Assembly: GCF_002305855.1 (NCBI RefSeq) | Contig: NZ_CP022163.1 | Location: forward strand, 8,561,765-8,625,764 | DNA from: Melittangium boletus DSM 14713 | GTDB lineage: Bacteria; Myxococcota; Myxococcia; Myxococcales; Myxococcaceae | Length of the DNA stretch: 64,000 nt | Direction: 5' to 3' | Shown: piece by piece, positions 16,920 through 25,740 of the stretch | Layout of the letters: each line of letters begins with the position of its first letter | How positions within the stretch are numbered: the stretch's first letter is position 1 | Position numbers and translations under genes: made by a program | Notes under the pieces: model-generated | What the model was told of the DNA's origin: nothing | The model's database searches: none | What the model saw: only the letters and a program-made list of their open reading frames with translations

Positions 16920-18230
16920 ATGCCTTCTTCTCTCCTCCCTGTCCGCGCGGCCCTCGCGGGCTGCGTGCTGGCCCTCTTCGCCGCGTGTGCGACGCACCCC
17001 GGGGCGACTTCTTCCCCGCGTGAAGTCCCGGTCCTCCGCGTGGGAACGAGCGGCGATTACCCGCCCTTCACTTCGATGCGGGACGGGCAGGTGTCTGGCT
17101 TCGATGCCGCGCTCCTGGAGTCCTACGCGGCCGAGCGCGGGTACCGCCTCGAGTGGGTGCGCTTCCAGTGGCCGGAGTTGCTGGCGGACCTCGGCGCCCA
17201 TCGCTTCGACATGGCCGCCAGTGGCCTCACCCTCCGGCCCGAGCGGTCGCTGGCCGGGCGCTATACCGTCCCGGTGGCGCGCAATGGGGCCCTGCTGCTC
17301 TTGCGCCGTCCGGCCTGGGCCCCCGCGCCCGGGAGCACTCCCGAGACGCCGCTCGCGCTTCTCCAGGCACTCGACCGGCCCGAGTTCCGCCTGGCGGTGA
17401 ACCAGGGCGGCCACCTGGAGCGCGTGGCGCGCGCCCACTTCCAGCACGCGCGCATCCTCGCCATTCCCGGCAACGCGGTGCGCGAGGCGCTGGCGGCGGG
17501 ACAGGCCGACGCGGCGCTCACCAACACCGTCGAGGGACCGCGCTGGGCCGAGGGCCTCTCCGGCATCGAGCGCGTGGGCCCCTTCACCCGGGACGTGGTG
17601 GCGCTCTACGTGGATGCCTCGAAGGCCGAGCTGGCCGCGGAGCTGGACGCGTGGCTCTTGCGGCAGGAGGCGAGTGGGGCGCTCGAGCGGCTTCGGGCGA
17701 GCTACCTGGGTTCCGCCGCCACCGGGCCCACCGCGACGCCCGTGGACGCGCTGCTCTCCTCGACCGCCGAGCGGCTGGCGCTGATGCCGATGGTGGCCAT
17801 GGCCAAGCGCCGCGCGAATCTCCCCACCGAGGTGCCCGCGCAGGAAGCCCGGGTGCTGGAGGCCGCCCGGCAAGAGGTCCACCAGGCCGCGGCGGCCCTC
17901 GGGGTTCCGGCTCCTCCGGACGCGGCCATCACCGCCTTCTTCCAGGCGCAGATGGACGCGGCCAAGCAGGTGCAACTGCGCACGCCCATCTCGGCGGATG
18001 CTCCCGTGCACTCCCTGGATGAAGAACTCCGGCCGGCGCTCGCGCGCATCAGCGCGCGCATCAGCGCCCTCGTTCCGCGTGTCCCGGGAGGACTGGACCG
18101 CGACTCCCTCCGGCGCAAGGCCCGCGAGGACCTGGCGTCCACGGGCCTGGAAGGTGGGGAGATCGATCGACTCGCCGACGCGTTGGTGGACCTGGGGGCG
18201 GCCCCTCGTGCCCCCGCGGAGAGCCGGTGA
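16920..18230 (+). CDS. Exported fusion: PheC-like cyclohexadienyl dehydratase + AroQ-type chorismate mutase
   Basis: 436 aa, lipoprotein signal with lipobox LFAAC (Cys23). Residues 37-265 form a family-3 solute-binding fold that matches PheC closely: VGTSGDYPPF, FQWPELLADL, RFDMAASGLTLRPERS, VNQGG, ARIL-IPGN and ALTNTVEGPR. Glu205 falls on the PheC catalytic glutamate. Residues about 275-355 match secreted gamma-class chorismate mutases (RLALMPMVAMAKR, FFQAQMDAAKQVQ). Together they would turn chorismate into prephenate and then phenylpyruvate (or arogenate into phenylalanine) outside the cytoplasm. Both activities are inferred from motifs. The stop is 1 nt from the next gene's GTG. A plain amino-acid-binding lipoprotein is the alternative for the first half. 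Confidence 0.78.
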   Translation: MPSSLLPVRAALAGCVLALFAACATHPGATSSPREVPVLRVGTSGDYPPFTSMRDGQVSGFDAALLESYAAERGYRLEWVRFQWPELLADLGAHRFDMAASGLTLRPERSLAGRYTVPVARNGALLLLRRPAWAPAPGSTPETPLALLQALDRPEFRLAVNQGGHLERVARAHFQHARILAIPGNAVREALAAGQADAALTNTVEGPRWAEGLSGIERVGPFTRDVVALYVDASKAELAAELDAWLLRQEASGALERLRASYLGSAATGPTATPVDALLSSTAERLALMPMVAMAKRRANLPTEVPAQEARVLEAARQEVHQAAAALGVPAPPDAAITAFFQAQMDAAKQVQLRTPISADAPVHSLDEELRPALARISARISALVPRVPGGLDRDSLRRKAREDLASTGLEGGEIDRLADALVDLGAAPRAPAESR

Positions 18231-18231
18231 C

Positions 18232-19146
18232 GTGGACCTGACGGACTTGAGCTTGTTCCTCGCGGTGGCCGAGGCGGGCAGCATCACCCGGGGCGCGAAG
18301 CGGGCCCACCTGTCCCTCGCCGCCGCCAGCGAGCGCATCCACGGGCTGGAAGAGGAGTGGGGGGTCCTCCTCCTGGAGCGGCGGGGGCGCGGGGTGCGGT
18401 TGACCCCGGCGGGCGACTCGCTCGTCCAGCATGCCCGGGCCGTGCTCCTGCAGGTCGAGCACCTGCGAGGCGCCATCGGCCTTCACGCCCAGGGGCTCCA
18501 GGGGCGTGTGCGGTTGCTCTGCAACACGGCGGCCCTCTCGGGCGGGCTGCCGGAAGCGCTGGGTGCCTTCCTCGCCCGCCATCCCCACGTGGACGTGGAC
18601 CTGGAGGAGCGCACGAGCCAGGACATCGTCCAGGCGGTGGCGGGGGGACGGGCCGAGGTGGGCCTCGTGGCCGACACCGTGGAGTTGGGCGCGCTGGAGA
18701 CCTTTTCCTTCCAGGTGGATCGGCTGGTGGGGATCACCGCGCCCGGGCACCGCCTCGCGACGCGCCGCGCGGTGTCCTTCGCCGAGGTGTTGGACGAGCC
18801 CTTCGTCGGGCTGAGCGAGGGCAGTGCCCTCCAGGAGCACCTGGAGTCCCAGGCCGCGCGGCTTGGCCGCCCGCTCCGCTACCGGGTCCGGCTGCGCGGC
18901 GTCGAGGAAATCTGCCGGGTGGTGGCGCTCGGCGGGGGGGTAGGGGTGGTGCCCCGGACGGCGGCCTCGCGCTGGCGGCGCTCGCTGTCCCTGCGCGTCG
19001 TGGCCCTGGAGGACGCCTGGGCCCAGCGCCAACTCACCCTGTGCGTGCGCCGGTACGCCGGACTGTCGCCGTTCGCCCGGTTGCTCGTCGACGGGCTCCA
19101 GGCGGCCGCGCCCAGCGCTCCCCCGCGCTCCCCGCTTGCGGGGTGA
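18232..19146 (+). CDS. LysR-type transcriptional regulator
   Basis: 304 aa. The N-terminal winged HTH is LSLFLAVAEAGSITRGAKR...LSLAAASERIHGLEEEWG, followed by the effector-binding domain (LEERTSQDIVQAVAGGRAEVGLVAD; GGGVGVVPRTAA). The GTG start lies 1 nt after the fusion enzyme's stop, so the two are cotranscribed. It may control this pair and the divergent TauE/SafE gene, since LysR genes next to TauE/SafE permeases are common. Effector unknown. Confidence 0.92.
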   Translation: MDLTDLSLFLAVAEAGSITRGAKRAHLSLAAASERIHGLEEEWGVLLLERRGRGVRLTPAGDSLVQHARAVLLQVEHLRGAIGLHAQGLQGRVRLLCNTAALSGGLPEALGAFLARHPHVDVDLEERTSQDIVQAVAGGRAEVGLVADTVELGALETFSFQVDRLVGITAPGHRLATRRAVSFAEVLDEPFVGLSEGSALQEHLESQAARLGRPLRYRVRLRGVEEICRVVALGGGVGVVPRTAASRWRRSLSLRVVALEDAWAQRQLTLCVRRYAGLSPFARLLVDGLQAAAPSAPPRSPLAG

Positions 19147-19232
19147 AGAGCCGACGTGGCACGCTCGGGGGCCCCCATGAAGTCCCTCGCCCGCCGCCCA
19201 TCGTCCGACGCCGCGCCGCACCCGAGGAAGGG

Positions 19233-21374
19233 ATGAGCAGTACCTATCGGTTGACCGGCCGCACCGAGGCCGGAGAGCTCTCCGAGTTGTACGAGGCCGT
19301 CCAGGAGCCCGAGGGGCTCCCGGTCGTCATCAAGCTCTTCAATCCGAAGACATCGGATTCCCGCTACGCCACTACGCTCGCCTCGACCTATGGCGTGCTC
19401 AATCCCCTGGCCGCCGAGGGCCTGGTCCACGTGCTCGACGTGGGCTTCGTGAAGAACCGGCTCGCCGTGGTGCGCGAGGCGGTGGATGGCCCCAGCCTGG
19501 GACTCGCCCTGCAGCGGCTCAACACCAAGGAGGTGATCCTCCCTCCCTCCGTGGCGCTGAGCCTCATCATCCAGATCCTCGACGCCGTGGATCGGGCCCA
19601 TGAAGCGGGCGTGGTGCACGGCGCGCTCACCCCGGGCAACGTGCTGCTCTCGCGCACGGGCCATCCGCACGTGTGTGACTTCGGGGCGCTCCAGGCGCTC
19701 CTGGCGGTGCCGGAGCTCAAGCGGGCCTTCGCGCGGGGCCGCAGCGCCTACCGGGCGCCCGAGGTGGGCAAGGGCGGTGAGCCCACCACGCTCTCGGACC
19801 TCTACTCCATTGGCGCCATGGCGTACGAGCTGCTCACCCTGCGCGAGGCCGTCATCCCCGACGGCGGCGGCATGAGCACCCGCCGCGCGTCCCTGCCTCC
19901 TCCGAGCCGGATCGACCGGCGCCTGCACGCGAAGCTGGATCCCATCCTCCTGCGCTCGCTGGAGGCCACGCCGACGCGGCGCTACGGCTCGTGCGCGGAG
20001 ATGGCCCAGTCGCTGCGCGGCTTCCTGGCCAACCAGGGCGGGCTGCCCGGGGCCGAGGACGTGCGCCGCTTCATCTCCGAGCTCTTCCCCAATGGCGTGT
20101 CCCTCACCACGCCCGGCCCGGTGCCCTTCACCGAGAGCTTCACCCTCACGCCCATCTCCGGCGTGTCTTCCCTGGCGCAGATGCGCGCGGACGCCCTGGA
20201 GAAGTCCGTGGTGGCCCGCATCCCGTTCAGCCCCGCGCTGAGCGACGCGGACACGATGGACGCGCCGCCCGCCTTCGAGGAGTACCACCCGTCCAACTTC
20301 CCGGACACCCCGCCTCCCGGCGTCGCGAACGCCGTGCGCGGCAAGGTGCTCGAGTCGACCCACATCCTCACCGCGGGCGAGCCCGCGGCGCCCGAGCTCG
20401 AGAACACACACATCCGGGACGCTCCGGGCGTGGAGGTCACCCACTTTGGCCGGCAGCGGAGCGAGAAGAGCGTCGTCACGCGCGCGCCCACGAGCCGTCC
20501 CCAGGGGCCTCCAGGTGATGACGAGCAGACGTGGGTGGCGCCGCCCGGGGCCGCTCCAGTCAAGTCCGCGCGTCGCGCGCCCGTGTCCCTGTCGGGCGGG
20601 AGCGAGGGCACGCGCGTGGGGAAGAATCCCCGCCTGCGCATGGTGGAGGACTTCTCCAAGCCGGCGTCCGGCTCCACCTCCTCCGGCCGGTTGGATCCAG
20701 ACGGCCTGGGCGACACGGATCGCATCGAGGTGACGGTGACGCGCACGCGTCCCCCCCGGGCGCCGCCGCCTCCTCCCGCGCCCGCGTCCGTGCCCGCGGA
20801 GGCGTATGCCGCCCTGCCCGCGCCCACCCATTCGGGGCTCCCGGCGGGAGGCGGCGCCCCGCGCGAGCGGCTGTTCACCGAGGAGCGCAACCTCCTGGAG
20901 GACGCGCGGCGCCGGCGCCGGATGATGGCCGTGGCGGGAAGCGTCGCCGGGGTGGGGCTGGTGTGCTTCGCCTTCGGGATGTGGCGCTTCGCCCAACGGC
21001 CCAAGGCGGTCGACACGGACCCCAAGGTCGCCGCCGTCAGTGGTGCCGTACAGGAGTACCTGCGCGAGCCACCCGCCTTGCCGCCGCGTCCCGCCCCCGC
21101 GCCCGTCGTCCCCGTGGAGACGCCTCAAGAGGAGGCGAAGAACCAGACGGCCCGGCTGACGATCCGGGCCAACCGTCCGGCGCGGGCCTACATCGACGGG
21201 GTGCGCATCAAGCGCTCCCTGCCCCTGGTGAACTATCCCGTCAAGGCGGGGCTGCGGAAGATCATCCTCGAGACGACCGGTACGCCGCGCCAGCGAGAGG
21301 TGTTCGAGGTGCATCTGGAAGGCGGTGAGCACCGGACCCTGGAGCAGCTCTTCCCCGACCCCCGCCGCCGCTGA
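19233..21374 (+). CDS. Membrane-bound Ser/Thr kinase-like protein, probable pseudokinase, with PEGA-like C-terminus
   Basis: 713 aa from ATG 19233 (RBS GAGGAAGGG). The kinase fold covers residues 1-270. It has Lys34 in VVIKLF, Asn136, a DFG triad (149-151) and APE (175-177). The catalytic loop, however, reads HGALTPGN, so the HRD aspartate is Ala131. The glycine loop is also weak (GRTEAGELSELY). Phosphotransfer is therefore doubtful. A long disordered linker rich in Pro/Thr follows, then one membrane helix (about 562-584). The periplasmic end (RLTIRANRPARAYIDGVRIK...) resembles PEGA domains. The protein could signal by binding rather than catalysis. A response regulator follows 10 nt later. 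Confidence 0.82.
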   Translation: MSSTYRLTGRTEAGELSELYEAVQEPEGLPVVIKLFNPKTSDSRYATTLASTYGVLNPLAAEGLVHVLDVGFVKNRLAVVREAVDGPSLGLALQRLNTKEVILPPSVALSLIIQILDAVDRAHEAGVVHGALTPGNVLLSRTGHPHVCDFGALQALLAVPELKRAFARGRSAYRAPEVGKGGEPTTLSDLYSIGAMAYELLTLREAVIPDGGGMSTRRASLPPPSRIDRRLHAKLDPILLRSLEATPTRRYGSCAEMAQSLRGFLANQGGLPGAEDVRRFISELFPNGVSLTTPGPVPFTESFTLTPISGVSSLAQMRADALEKSVVARIPFSPALSDADTMDAPPAFEEYHPSNFPDTPPPGVANAVRGKVLESTHILTAGEPAAPELENTHIRDAPGVEVTHFGRQRSEKSVVTRAPTSRPQGPPGDDEQTWVAPPGAAPVKSARRAPVSLSGGSEGTRVGKNPRLRMVEDFSKPASGSTSSGRLDPDGLGDTDRIEVTVTRTRPPRAPPPPPAPASVPAEAYAALPAPTHSGLPAGGGAPRERLFTEERNLLEDARRRRRMMAVAGSVAGVGLVCFAFGMWRFAQRPKAVDTDPKVAAVSGAVQEYLREPPALPPRPAPAPVVPVETPQEEAKNQTARLTIRANRPARAYIDGVRIKRSLPLVNYPVKAGLRKIILETTGTPRQREVFEVHLEGGEHRTLEQLFPDPRRR

Positions 21375-21384
21375 GGCCCCGTCC

Positions 21385-22053
21385 ATGGACCGCACCCGCG
21401 TCTTCGTCGTCGAGGATCAGCCCACCCTGTTGCGCAACCTCCTCAAGGTGCTGAGCGCCTTCGCGGAGCTGGAGGTGGTGGGCAGCGCCCAGGCGGGCGA
21501 GGAGGCCGTGGAGGCCGTGGTCCAGGTGCGCCCGGAGCTGGTGCTCCTGGACCTGGAGCTGCCGGACATGAATGGCATCGAGGTGACCCGGCGGGTCAAG
21601 CGGCGGGCGCCCGGCGTGGAGGTCCTCATCCTCACGTCCTTCGAGGACGAGCAGAAGGTGTACGAGGCCATTCAGGCGGGGGCCTCGGGCTACCTGGTCA
21701 AGCGGGTGGGGCCGGAGAAGATCCGCTCGGGCATCCGCGAGGTGATGGAAGGGGGCACGGTGCTCGAGCCCCTCATCGCCCGGCGTTTCTGGAACTACTT
21801 CCACTCGCTCAAGGCTCAGCAGCCGCCCGCCGCGCCCTCCAAGGACGACAACCCCTGGGGGCTCACGCCGGCCGAGATGGAGGTCTTGCGCTACGTGGCC
21901 AAGGGCCTGTCCAACGCCGAGGTGGGGCGGGTGATGACGCTCGAGCGCCGCACGGTGCGCACGCACCTGTCCCACCTGTACCGCAAGATGGGCGTCAACT
22001 CGCACGTGGACGCGGTGGTGCTCGCCGTGCGCTCGGGGCTCGTGGACGTGTGA
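21385..22053 (+). CDS. NarL/LuxR-type response regulator
   Basis: 222 aa. The receiver domain has acidic pair Glu10-Asp11, phospho-acceptor Asp56 in LLDLELPDMNG, LTSF and a conserved Lys in YLVKRVGPEK. The C-terminal LuxR HTH is LTPAEMEVLRYVAKGLSNAE...TVRTHLSHLYRKMGV. It lies 10 nt downstream of the kinase-like gene, suggesting cotranscription. No histidine kinase is adjacent, so the partner is unknown. It converges tail to tail with the P450 gene, 6 nt apart. Confidence 0.93.
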   Translation: MDRTRVFVVEDQPTLLRNLLKVLSAFAELEVVGSAQAGEEAVEAVVQVRPELVLLDLELPDMNGIEVTRRVKRRAPGVEVLILTSFEDEQKVYEAIQAGASGYLVKRVGPEKIRSGIREVMEGGTVLEPLIARRFWNYFHSLKAQQPPAAPSKDDNPWGLTPAEMEVLRYVAKGLSNAEVGRVMTLERRTVRTHLSHLYRKMGVNSHVDAVVLAVRSGLVDV

Positions 22054-22059
22054 GCTGGC

Positions 22060-23301
22060 TCACCAGCGCACGGGCAGCACCTCGAAGCCTCGGAAGTTGA
22101 GGCTGTGGCACTTGAGGCGCGTGGGCCGGGACTCGTCCAGACGCAGCCTGGGCATGCGCTCGAGCAGCATGGACACCCCCGTCTCCATCTCCCGGCGGGC
22201 GAGCCCCGCGCCCATGCAGTGGTGGGCCCCGAACCCGAAGGACAGGTGGCGGGGGTGGCTGTTGTCCCGGGTGATGTCGAAGCGGTCCGGATCGCGGAAG
22301 GCCCGGGGATCCCGGTTGGCGGCCGCCATGCCGAGGAACACCACGTCGCCCCGGCGGATGAGCCTCCCGCGCAGCGCCACGTCCTCCACGGCGACGCGGA
22401 ACACGAAGGGGACGGCGGGGTGGAAGCGCAGGCTCTCGTCCACCGCGGTGCGCAGCAGCTCCGGCCTGCGGCGCAGCAACTGGAGCTGTTCCGGGTGGGC
22501 GAGCAGATCATGCACGCAGTTGCTGAGTTGATCCGTGGTGGTGGTGTGTCCGGCGAACAACAGGAGGATGGCGTTGGCCACCAGCTCCCCCGGTGTCATC
22601 TGACCCTGTTCCTGCGCCTGGACCATCAGGCTGAGCGTGTCCGGGGTGGGGTGCTCGCGCCGCTGCTCGATGAGGGGCAGGAAGTAGTCCTTCATCTCCA
22701 CCATGGCCTGGTTGGCCCGGCGCGCCGCGTCCAGCATGCAGGCGCCAGCGGCGGGCGCGGCGAAGTCCGCGAGCATGTCCGCCCAGCGCTGGAAGCGCTC
22801 GCGATCCTCGGCGGGAACGCCCAGGAGATCCGCGATGACGCGGGTGGGCAGGGGGTAGGAGATGTCCTGGGCCAGGTTCATCCGTCCCTGCTCATAGACG
22901 CGATCCAGGAGCTGCTTCATGGTGCGGTGGATGGAGGGGCACATCGCGTCCAACCGCGGGGGGGTGAAACCCGCCCCGGTCTGCCGGCGCAGCCGGATGT
23001 GCTCCGCGCCCACGCGCATCACCATCTGGTTGCGCGAGGTTTCCATGAACTCCCGGATGGTGTCCGGATCCAATCCCTGGATCTGATGCTCGAAGAACTT
23101 CAAGCGGTCCGCGCTCATCCGGGGATCCCGGAAGCACGCCAGCACATCCTCGTGCCGGGTGAGGAACCAGGCGTTCACCCGCGGCGACCAGTGCACGGGC
23201 TCGTTCTCCCGCAGCTCCTCGTAGAGCGGAAGGGGATTGGCCAGGTTCTCGGGACTGAGGAGGTTGCGATCCTCCTCCATCAACGGCATGACACTCGACA
23301 T
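22060..23301 (-). CDS. Cytochrome P450
   Basis: 413 aa, class I bacterial length and soluble. The I-helix oxygen-activation motif is FAGHTTTTDQ, ExxR is ESLR, and the heme loop is FGFGAHHCMGAGLAR with the axial Cys. The VFRVAVEDVALRG region is typical of bacterial CYPs acting on secondary metabolites. No ferredoxin or biosynthetic cluster is adjacent, so substrate is unknown. Preceded by a gap of about 310 bp. Confidence 0.95.
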   Translation of the reverse strand: MSSVMPLMEEDRNLLSPENLANPLPLYEELRENEPVHWSPRVNAWFLTRHEDVLACFRDPRMSADRLKFFEHQIQGLDPDTIREFMETSRNQMVMRVGAEHIRLRRQTGAGFTPPRLDAMCPSIHRTMKQLLDRVYEQGRMNLAQDISYPLPTRVIADLLGVPAEDRERFQRWADMLADFAAPAAGACMLDAARRANQAMVEMKDYFLPLIEQRREHPTPDTLSLMVQAQEQGQMTPGELVANAILLLFAGHTTTTDQLSNCVHDLLAHPEQLQLLRRRPELLRTAVDESLRFHPAVPFVFRVAVEDVALRGRLIRRGDVVFLGMAAANRDPRAFRDPDRFDITRDNSHPRHLSFGFGAHHCMGAGLARREMETGVSMLLERMPRLRLDESRPTRLKCHSLNFRGFEVLPVRW

Positions 23302-23613
23302 GCGGTGGACTCCTGTGAAAGGCCGGAGTGCGGCGCGCCTTTCCGGGGGTCACTCGGCGGGCGGTTCACTCCACTGCGGGAGGAGCGTCAGCAGAGGTTA
23401 TGCCAGCCGGTTCGAGTCAATGATTGACGCAGGGGCAGTGGAAATATCCCGGGCCGCTCCGCCTTCCTTCCAGGCGGACCTCCTCGGGGACAAGGGCATT
23501 GTGCACCCAATGACAGACACGCGGGAGTAAACCCATACCCTTTGGGTCAACTCTCACCCACGGCCCTGATGGAAAACAGACATCCCCGAAGGATCCGCGT
23601 TTCGGGGACGGCG
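23302..23613. other. Intergenic region between two minus-strand genes
   Basis: 312 bp. It holds the terminator listed separately next to 23613. A short inverted repeat TCCGCCT...AGGCGGA near 23457-23477 may be a weak hairpin upstream of the P450 gene. No gene seen. The promoter of the P450 gene must lie here, but no clear hexamers can be picked. Confidence 0.5.
23565..23608 (-). terminator. Rho-independent terminator of the 23614-24282 gene
   Basis: On the minus strand TCCCCGAA and TTCGGGGA pair around a 10-nt loop, and the strand continues TGTCTGTTTTCC. The hairpin starts about 5 nt after the stop codon. Confidence 0.65.
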
Positions 23614-24282
23614 CTACGGCGTGTCGCGCACCAGCCGCAGGTGGGACTTCTTGCCGGTGGCGCGCGCGGGGCCCCTCTGGAGCGGGCCCGGGGGCGTGGG
23701 TTGATCCCTCAGCCGCGTGGGGGCCCGTTGGTCCGGCGCGAGCGGGTCCGCCGGGCCGCGCAACCCCGAGCGCAGGATGACGACGAAGAGCAGCGTGAGC
23801 AGCAGGGAGATCGTCACCAGGGACAGGAAGTTGCTGGTGAAGAGCCCATCGAGCGCGGGCGCGGGGTCCGGGGTGATGAGCAGGGCGCCGAGCAGCAGCC
23901 ACCACAGCCCGCTCGCCACGAAGCCCACGCCCCCCACCCACAGCTTCACCCGCGACCAGAAGGTGCGCTGGGAGGGAAGGGCCACCAGCTGGCCTGGCGC
24001 GCAGGCGCGAGGCGTGGAGCGGGCCTGCTCGTGCGCGATGCGCGCCAGCTTCGCTCCGCCCAGGCTCCCTCGCGGGCGCGAAGCGGACGCCGCCACGGTG
24101 CGGCGGCGCCACACGGCCCCGAGCGCCACCGTCAGCACCCCATACGGCAGCCAGACGGCGGGTCCCATGCGCACGGCCTCGGAGGCGCCCCACAGCAGCG
24201 CCACGCAACCGAGGCCCGACAGCATTGACCGGATGGGGGAGGGCGGAAGCACCAGCATGATGCAAACGGTAGCAGAGCCCAT
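23614..24282 (-). CDS. Membrane protein of unknown function
   Basis: 222 aa from ATG 24282, which has GGAG 8 nt upstream. Four hydrophobic segments are visible: MLSGLGCVALLWGASEAV, WLPYGVLTVALGAVW, FVASGLWWLLLGALLI and LVTISLLLTLLFVVIL. A basic loop sits between the two pairs, and a Pro/Arg-rich cytoplasmic tail ends in HLRLVRD. No family recognised. An upstream in-frame start at 24369 would add a basic leader and is less likely. Confidence 0.6.
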   Translation of the reverse strand: MGSATVCIMLVLPPSPIRSMLSGLGCVALLWGASEAVRMGPAVWLPYGVLTVALGAVWRRRTVAASASRPRGSLGGAKLARIAHEQARSTPRACAPGQLVALPSQRTFWSRVKLWVGGVGFVASGLWWLLLGALLITPDPAPALDGLFTSNFLSLVTISLLLTLLFVVILRSGLRGPADPLAPDQRAPTRLRDQPTPPGPLQRGPARATGKKSHLRLVRDTP

Positions 24283-24411
24283 GGCTTTCTCCAGTTCCCC
24301 TCCCCCGGACAAGGCCCTTGACTGCTCGCGTCTGGACGCTCTCCTGCTCGGACGCCGCACGTTCCACACATCATCTGTCCACTCGCACGGTTCGCTGGCG
24401 AGCGGATGGGC

Positions 24412-25647
24412 TCAGCCCAACGGATCCACGATGGGGTCCGGCATTACCCAGAGCGCCGGGGGGGCGGTGTAGGCCTGGTCGAAGGCATAGAGGATGCCCC
24501 GCCAGCGATCCCAGAAGACGGCCCAGTTGTATTCGGTGGGCGGCGAGGTGAGGAGGTTGCCGTCGGGATCCGGCAGGCTGTAGGCGAAGTCGGCATAGGT
24601 CCACTCCTGGGTGCCGAAGTCCGTCTTGAGCAGGGGGGTAATGGCCTCGAGCAGGGCCGGGCGCGACACCTCGCCCGGGAAGATGACCCCCGGGGAGAAG
24701 ACGGGCTGGGCCATGTCGTGCTGCTCGCGCCAGGCGATGTAGTTGTTGCCCATGGCGATGAGCGCGTCGCGCCGGGCGGGCGTGGGCGCCCCGCGCGCCT
24801 CTTCATAGAGCGCGAAGGCCGCCACGAGCAGGCTCTTGTAGTGCATGCCCGGAAAGAGGAGGTCGAACTGGAAGGGGCGCGGCTGGTCGTCCGCGTGCGC
24901 CAGGCCATACGCATGGGCGGCGCGGGCCTGGGATTCCACGGCTTCCGGGAGGACGAAGTCCGACAGGACGCGCTCCGGCGTCACCTCGCCGCTCTGGAGC
25001 TGGCGCCAGTCGAGGTAGGCCTGGCCCGCGCCGCCGATGTCCGTGAAGATGGCCAGGTTGCCCTCGTTGAGCGCCCGTTCCAGGGTGGTGGCGATCGCCT
25101 CCGCCCGGTCGAGCGGCTGGGGGCCCGGGGCACTCCAGTAGAGCGTGGCGAGGCGCGAGGACGTGGCCAGCAGGGTGCGGAGATCCACGAGGGCCCCTCC
25201 GTTCATGGCCGTGGTGAGCGAGGCGATGGAGGCCGCCCCGTCGAGCGTCAGCCCCCGGAGGAGGAGGTCCAACGACAGGGACTCGACGGCGATCCGCACG
25301 GTGCCCGTGAGATCCAGCCGGTTGAGGGCCTGCGTCAACGTCAACGACGGTTGGAGCCGGGCCAAGGCGATCGCCCGCTTCGCGAGGGCGGCCGCGAGCA
25401 TGCCCTGGCCTCCCGTGCGCGAGGCGTGCGGCGCGAAGACGAACCAGAGGGGCCGCACGGAGCTGCTGCCCCCGGGTTGCAACGTGGGATCGACGATTCC
25501 TCCCAGCCCGTAGGCGAGCTGGATGTAGCCCAGGGTGATGCGCTGGTTGTCCTCCAGCGGGGTGGTGGCGTGCGCGCGAGGGGCCAGCAACAGCGGGGCC
25601 AGGACCAGCGCGCCCAGGACGCGGCGGATGAAGCGGGGGATCTCCAC
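24412..25647 (-). CDS. Secreted protein of unknown function
   Basis: 411 aa from GTG 25647 (GGAG 7 nt upstream), giving a signal peptide ending APRAHA. ATG 25692 is an in-frame alternative. The mature protein is mostly helical, with a QRITLGYIQLAYGLGG start, a central LDLTGTVRIAVESLSLDLL region and a tail rich in Trp/Tyr (TDFGTQEWTYADF, YNWAVFWDRWRGILYAFD). HYKSLLVAAFALYEEARGA resembles a TPR-like helix. No catalytic motif recognised. Faces away from the trehalase gene, with a shared 93-bp upstream region. Confidence 0.6.
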   Translation of the reverse strand: MEIPRFIRRVLGALVLAPLLLAPRAHATTPLEDNQRITLGYIQLAYGLGGIVDPTLQPGGSSSVRPLWFVFAPHASRTGGQGMLAAALAKRAIALARLQPSLTLTQALNRLDLTGTVRIAVESLSLDLLLRGLTLDGAASIASLTTAMNGGALVDLRTLLATSSRLATLYWSAPGPQPLDRAEAIATTLERALNEGNLAIFTDIGGAGQAYLDWRQLQSGEVTPERVLSDFVLPEAVESQARAAHAYGLAHADDQPRPFQFDLLFPGMHYKSLLVAAFALYEEARGAPTPARRDALIAMGNNYIAWREQHDMAQPVFSPGVIFPGEVSRPALLEAITPLLKTDFGTQEWTYADFAYSLPDPDGNLLTSPPTEYNWAVFWDRWRGILYAFDQAYTAPPALWVMPDPIVDPLG

Positions 25648-25740
25648 GGGGAGTCTCCAGGGGGAGGGGGAGGGGAACGGCAAGGTAGTCATCACACCCC
25701 TCGCGCCAAGTGTCATCCCCGACAGTCCTCGGCGCTTTGA

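Noticed and set aside
16920..17720. Plain amino-acid ABC-transporter binding lipoprotein
   Set aside because: No permease or ATPase genes are nearby, the PheC-specific words and catalytic Glu are present, and an AroQ-like domain follows in the same chain.
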